This document shows positions 61,339 through 64,000 of a DNA stretch of 64,000 nt, in pieces (the stretch's first letter is position 1; each line of letters starts with the position of its first letter). The position numbers were made by a program, and so were the translations under genes. Source of the DNA: Clostridia bacterium (GTDB lineage: Bacteria; Bacillota; Clostridia; Christensenellales; CAG-138); contig JAGACA010000009.1 of NCBI GenBank assembly GCA_017614315.1, forward strand, positions 1-64,000, written 5' to 3'. The notes beneath the pieces were generated by a model. It worked only from the letters and a program-made list of their open reading frames with translations, was not told where the DNA came from and ran no database searches.

Positions 61339-61647
61339 CTGAAGCTCCGTGAGCCATTCGCGGACGGTGCCGTTCGTTATGTAGCCGTAAAGGAGCCCGG
61401 GGGTCTTCGGCTCCTCGCGCACGGCATGCAGGAGCTTCGCGAAAACGCGGTGCGCGCTGTCGGATTCCGGCTCGGCAAATTCGCCGTAGTCGGGATTCTT
61501 CTCCGCGAACGCCTCCACGGCGTCGCAGAAGCGGAAAACTACGTCCCAGTATTCGATCCTTGTGGTCTCCCCGTCGTAAACCCACTCGCCTATAACATCA
61601 GCCTTCAACGCGGGGATAAATCTGGTGATCTCTTTGAACCTGTTCAT
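61330..61647 (-). CDS. Small hypothetical protein (possibly DUF6508-like)
   Basis: 105 residues, acidic, soluble: FIPALKADVIGEWVYDG..., TNGTVREWLTELQES. I recall a similar family (DUF6508) but am not certain. The ATG at 61647 has GGAGG at spacing 8 and is preferred; the ATG at 61680 has AAAGGA at spacing 4 and would add 11 residues. The stop codon lies in a repeat element. Confidence 0.55.
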   Translation of the reverse strand: MNRFKEITRFIPALKADVIGEWVYDGETTRIEYWDVVFRFCDAVEAFAEKNPDYGEFAEPESDSAHRVFAKLLHAVREEPKTPGLLYGYITNGTVREWLTELQES

Positions 61648-61812
61648 GGCACCATCCTCCGTAAAACCGATCTTAGACATGAGTTCCTTTGATGATTGTA
61701 TATTATATCATATTGTTTGCGTTTTTCAATATTTTGTATAAAATATATAATTTGGTTTTGCCTTGCGGCGTCTGACAGAACGGGACGTTCCCCGCCCTAT
61801 AAAGCGTCAAAC

Positions 61813-61841
61813 TTGCATTTTAGGGAGGTCTGTGGTATAAT
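61813..61841 (+). promoter_or_regulatory. Promoter of tdk
   Basis: TTGCAT, 17 bases, TATAAT. Confidence 0.7.
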
Positions 61842-61888
61842 TCCCCACATAAAACAAGTTTTTCGTTCGAAAAAGGGAGGATGCACAA

Positions 61889-62452
61889 ATGGCAAAGCTC
61901 TATTTCAGATACGGCGCGATGAGCTCTTCGAAGACCGCTCAGGCGATAATGGTCAAATACAATTACGGCGAGAGGGGTCAGAAGGCGCTGCTCGTCAAGC
62001 CCGCTGTCGACACCCGCGACGGCGTGAGGACGATCCGCTCCCGCTCGGGGCTCACCGACGAGTGCGTCCTTTTCCACGAGATGCCTCTCGACGCGATACG
62101 CGCGAACGAGTACGACTGCATAATCGTCGATGAAGCGCAGTTTTTGACCAAGGACGAGGTGTTCCTTTTGATCGAGCTCGTCGACAAATACAGCGTCCCC
62201 GTCATCTGCTACGGCCTGCGCACGGACTTCCGCGGCGAATTCTTCGAGGGCTCGAAGTGGCTCATGGCCATGGCTGACACCATCGAGGAGATAAAGACGG
62301 TCTGCTGGTGCGGCAAAAAGGCGATAATGAACGCGAGGCTCGACGGCAAGGGCGGTATCACCAAGGTCGGCGAGCAGGTCGTCCTCGGCGCGGACGACAA
62401 ATACATCGGCCTGTGCCGCAAGCACTGGGAAGAAGGCAAGATAGGCAAATGA
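61889..62452 (+). CDS. tdk: Thymidine kinase
   Basis: 187 residues, type II thymidine kinase of the salvage route to dTMP. The P-loop reads GAMSSSKT (9-16), DEAQF at 81-85 and the zinc site is CWCGKK plus the C-terminal CRKHW. GGGAGG is 8 bases before the ATG. Its stop overlaps the next start (ATGA). Confidence 0.93.
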   Translation: MAKLYFRYGAMSSSKTAQAIMVKYNYGERGQKALLVKPAVDTRDGVRTIRSRSGLTDECVLFHEMPLDAIRANEYDCIIVDEAQFLTKDEVFLLIELVDKYSVPVICYGLRTDFRGEFFEGSKWLMAMADTIEEIKTVCWCGKKAIMNARLDGKGGITKVGEQVVLGADDKYIGLCRKHWEEGKIGK

Positions 62453-62871
62453 GGTATTACATAGCTTCCGATCCGGTCAATTACGAAAAGGCGATCCTCT
62501 TAAACGAGGTCCTTTCGGCGCGCGGTCACGAGCACAGCCAGGACAGGATGTGCCGTGAGGGCGCGGTGACGGACGAGCTTTTGCTGGGCGAGCTCACCTT
62601 CAGCGAGTTCCGCGCCGTACGCGACGCCGAGCTCGTGGTAGTGCTCCTTCCCGCCCGTCCCGAGACTTATACCGAGCTCGGAGCTGCGCTCGCCACGCGC
62701 GGGAACAAGAGGATAATACTCTGGAGCGAGACCGGCGAGGAGTTCGATATCTTCGATCCCGTCTGCTCCTTCTGCTTCCATCCCTCGGCGGAGCGCGTCG
62801 TCTGCCCCTTCCCCGAGCTTCTTAAGCTCCTCGACGGCGTCAGGATCTCCGGCGAGCTCGCGAACGACTGA
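62449..62871 (+). CDS. Nucleoside 2-deoxyribosyltransferase-like protein
   Basis: 140 residues of the Nuc_deoxyrib_tr fold: YYIASDPVNYEKAILLNEVL at the start, ELVVVLLP, then the nucleophile-type Glu in TYTELGAALATRGNK. It would swap bases on deoxyribose. Translationally coupled to tdk, which supports a role in deoxynucleoside salvage; 5-hydroxymethyl-dUMP hydrolase-like activity is an alternative. Confidence 0.72.
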   Translation: MRYYIASDPVNYEKAILLNEVLSARGHEHSQDRMCREGAVTDELLLGELTFSEFRAVRDAELVVVLLPARPETYTELGAALATRGNKRIILWSETGEEFDIFDPVCSFCFHPSAERVVCPFPELLKLLDGVRISGELAND

Positions 62872-62883
62872 ACATAAGGATAT

Positions 62884-62918
62884 AAAAGATCACACGGTCT
62901 TGAGCCGTGTGATCTTTT
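62884..62918. terminator. Bidirectional terminator
   Basis: Stem AAAAGATCACACGG / CCGTGTGATCTTTT, 14 bp, between convergent units. Confidence 0.88.
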
Positions 62919-62929
62919 GTTTTCGTCCT

Positions 62930-63853
62930 TTACGCCGCTTCCGTGAACGCGTTGAGGTCGCAGAGCGGCATGGTCTTTAACAGCGCCGTCGCTTCGGCCT
63001 CGGTGAAGCCCTCGAGCCAGATCTCCAGCCAGCAGTCCTCGGTCACGCGCCAGGTGACGTGGATGAGCCCCGAGTCGTCGACGGTCATGCGGGCGACGCC
63101 CACGCCGAGCGCGGCGGATGGATAATAGTTCATGATCGCGTAGCATTTGTAATAATACTCACTGCCGCCGCGCCTGCCCTCCGCGAATACGTAAAGCTCG
63201 GTATCCGACTCCTCGGTCGTGTAATCGCCGGGAAGCGCCGGAAGGAGCTCCGGAGAGTCGACGGGGTCTATCGTGAACGGGCATACGAGCAGGTAGCCGG
63301 TCTTCGCGTTCTCCGTGAAGCACTCCGTGGGGAGCGGCGTCTCGAGCACGCCGCTCTTGACGACCGCGGTCGGAGCGGGTGCCGACGGGAGCTCGGTGAC
63401 CGTGGGATAGTCTGCCGCGGTCTCGGTCTCTGCCGCGAGCGGAGCGCGGGTGGCCTCGGAGTCGCCTATGTACGCATGCTTATCGCTTTCCCGGGGAACG
63501 GCTTCGTTCGGAGCGAACGATTTGTTGAGGTCGGACAGGAACGGGAAGTTCTCCTTCAATACGGATACGGCGAAGAACCCGACGACGAACACTGCGGCCG
63601 CCGCGCCTGCATAGGCGAGCACGCGTCTAAAGATCCTGCCGCGGCCCTCCTTGGACTTCGGCGCCGCGAACACTGCGACGCCCTCGCCGCGCGCCTTTTC
63701 GATAACGGCGTCGTGGATCGCGCGGTAATCGACCTTCGCGTCGTCCTCCTCCGCGGTCATTTTCAAAAGACGGTCTATCTCCGCTTCCTCCTCGGGAGAG
63801 AGCGGCTCTTCCGTCATAAGCTCTTCTTCGGTTTTAAGCTTTTCGTCACTCAT
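62930..63853 (-). CDS. Anti-sigma-factor-like membrane protein
   Basis: 307 residues. Acidic cytosolic N-terminus (about 1-75), one membrane segment (79-99), outer Pro/Thr-rich linker and a C-terminal domain (YYYKCYAIMNYYPSAALGVGV). No conserved zinc-binding HxxxCxxC was seen, so it is not a ZAS type. The ATG overlaps the sigma factor gene by 8 bases (ATGAGTGA), the common sigma/anti-sigma coupling. GAGG is 8 bases before the start. Confidence 0.75.
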   Translation of the reverse strand: MSDEKLKTEEELMTEEPLSPEEEAEIDRLLKMTAEEDDAKVDYRAIHDAVIEKARGEGVAVFAAPKSKEGRGRIFRRVLAYAGAAAAVFVVGFFAVSVLKENFPFLSDLNKSFAPNEAVPRESDKHAYIGDSEATRAPLAAETETAADYPTVTELPSAPAPTAVVKSGVLETPLPTECFTENAKTGYLLVCPFTIDPVDSPELLPALPGDYTTEESDTELYVFAEGRRGGSEYYYKCYAIMNYYPSAALGVGVARMTVDDSGLIHVTWRVTEDCWLEIWLEGFTEAEATALLKTMPLCDLNAFTEAA

Positions 63854-64000
63854 AGCTGATTCCTCTTGCATTCAAGCGCTTTGCCATTATCTTCCTGCCC
63901 CTTGCCATCCGGGATTTGACCGTGCCTTCGGATATTTCGAGCGCCTCCGCGATCTCGCCGACGCTCATTCCCGAATAGTAGTACATATAGAGCGGCTCGC
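63846..64000 (-). CDS. ECF-type RNA polymerase sigma factor, C-terminal fragment
   Basis: The last 50 residues only. The helix-turn-helix of region 4 reads YYSGMSVGEIAEALEISEGTVKSRMARGR, typical of ECF sigma-70 proteins that recognise the -35 box. The rest lies beyond the window edge. Coupled to the anti-sigma-like gene. Confidence 0.85.
   Translation of the reverse strand, partial: EPLYMYYYSGMSVGEIAEALEISEGTVKSRMARGRKIMAKRLNARGISYE

Overview
The window looks like the chromosome of an uncultured, fairly GC-rich, endospore-forming member of Clostridia (Bacillota). Sporulation and germination genes (spoIIR, sleB-ypeB, yabP-yabQ) sit among clostridial house-keeping genes. Promoters are close to the sigma-A consensus, Shine-Dalgarno sites are strong (AGGAGG), and a butyrate-type hbd-crt pair, an oxygen-sensitive NrdG-type activase and a mid-protein dockerin point to an anaerobe, perhaps from a gut. 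No rRNA, CRISPR array, phage or transposase gene was seen.

Bases 1-22,150 are mostly minus strand. They hold the usual cluster rpoB-rpoC ... rpsL-rpsG-fusA-tuf, but about 11 kb of unrelated genes split rpoC from rpsL: a membrane protein, a P-loop/AlaRS-like fusion, an MFS transporter with a GH2 glycosidase, a 1426-residue subtilase with an internal dockerin, and prs on the other strand. Bases 22,150-27,360 hold a sugar nucleotidyltransferase, a GNAT-serine hydrolase fusion, small regulatory or repair-type genes and two tRNAs (Gln-CTG, Val-GAC).

Bases 27,530-46,660 form the most unusual region, a 19-kb plus-strand locus for making, exporting and probably controlling a surface fibre. Three secreted proteins have SipW/TasA-type signal peptides with an aromatic AW(F/Y)xxN-like junction; one has 1968 residues. 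They are accompanied by two Ser/His signal peptidases of the SipW/ER class, an O-antigen-ligase-like membrane protein, a membrane-anchored McrB-like AAA+ ATPase with a DUF2357-like partner, a degenerate EAL protein at the 5' end and a degenerate-GGDEF/intact-EAL membrane protein at the 3' end. A truncated second copy of the TasA-like gene keeps its leader, and the two leaders share hairpins with compensatory changes. The simplest reading (inference) is a c-di-GMP-tuned fibre/adhesin secretion system in which the McrB-like pair has been taken over for a membrane role.

Bases 46,660-64,000 return to core genes: the germination pair, spoIIR, ispE (apparently leaderless), hbd-crt, a cytosolic serine hydrolase, nrdG, yabPQ, rho with a long disordered insert, an XRE regulator, a nucleoside-type ABC importer (ATPase plus two permeases), thymidine kinase with a deoxyribosyltransferase-like gene, and an anti-sigma/ECF sigma pair cut by the window edge. 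Short degenerate heptad repeats (variants of TCCTAACTCC) lie between several genes, often as inverted arms around a terminator, and supply the last codons of some of them.
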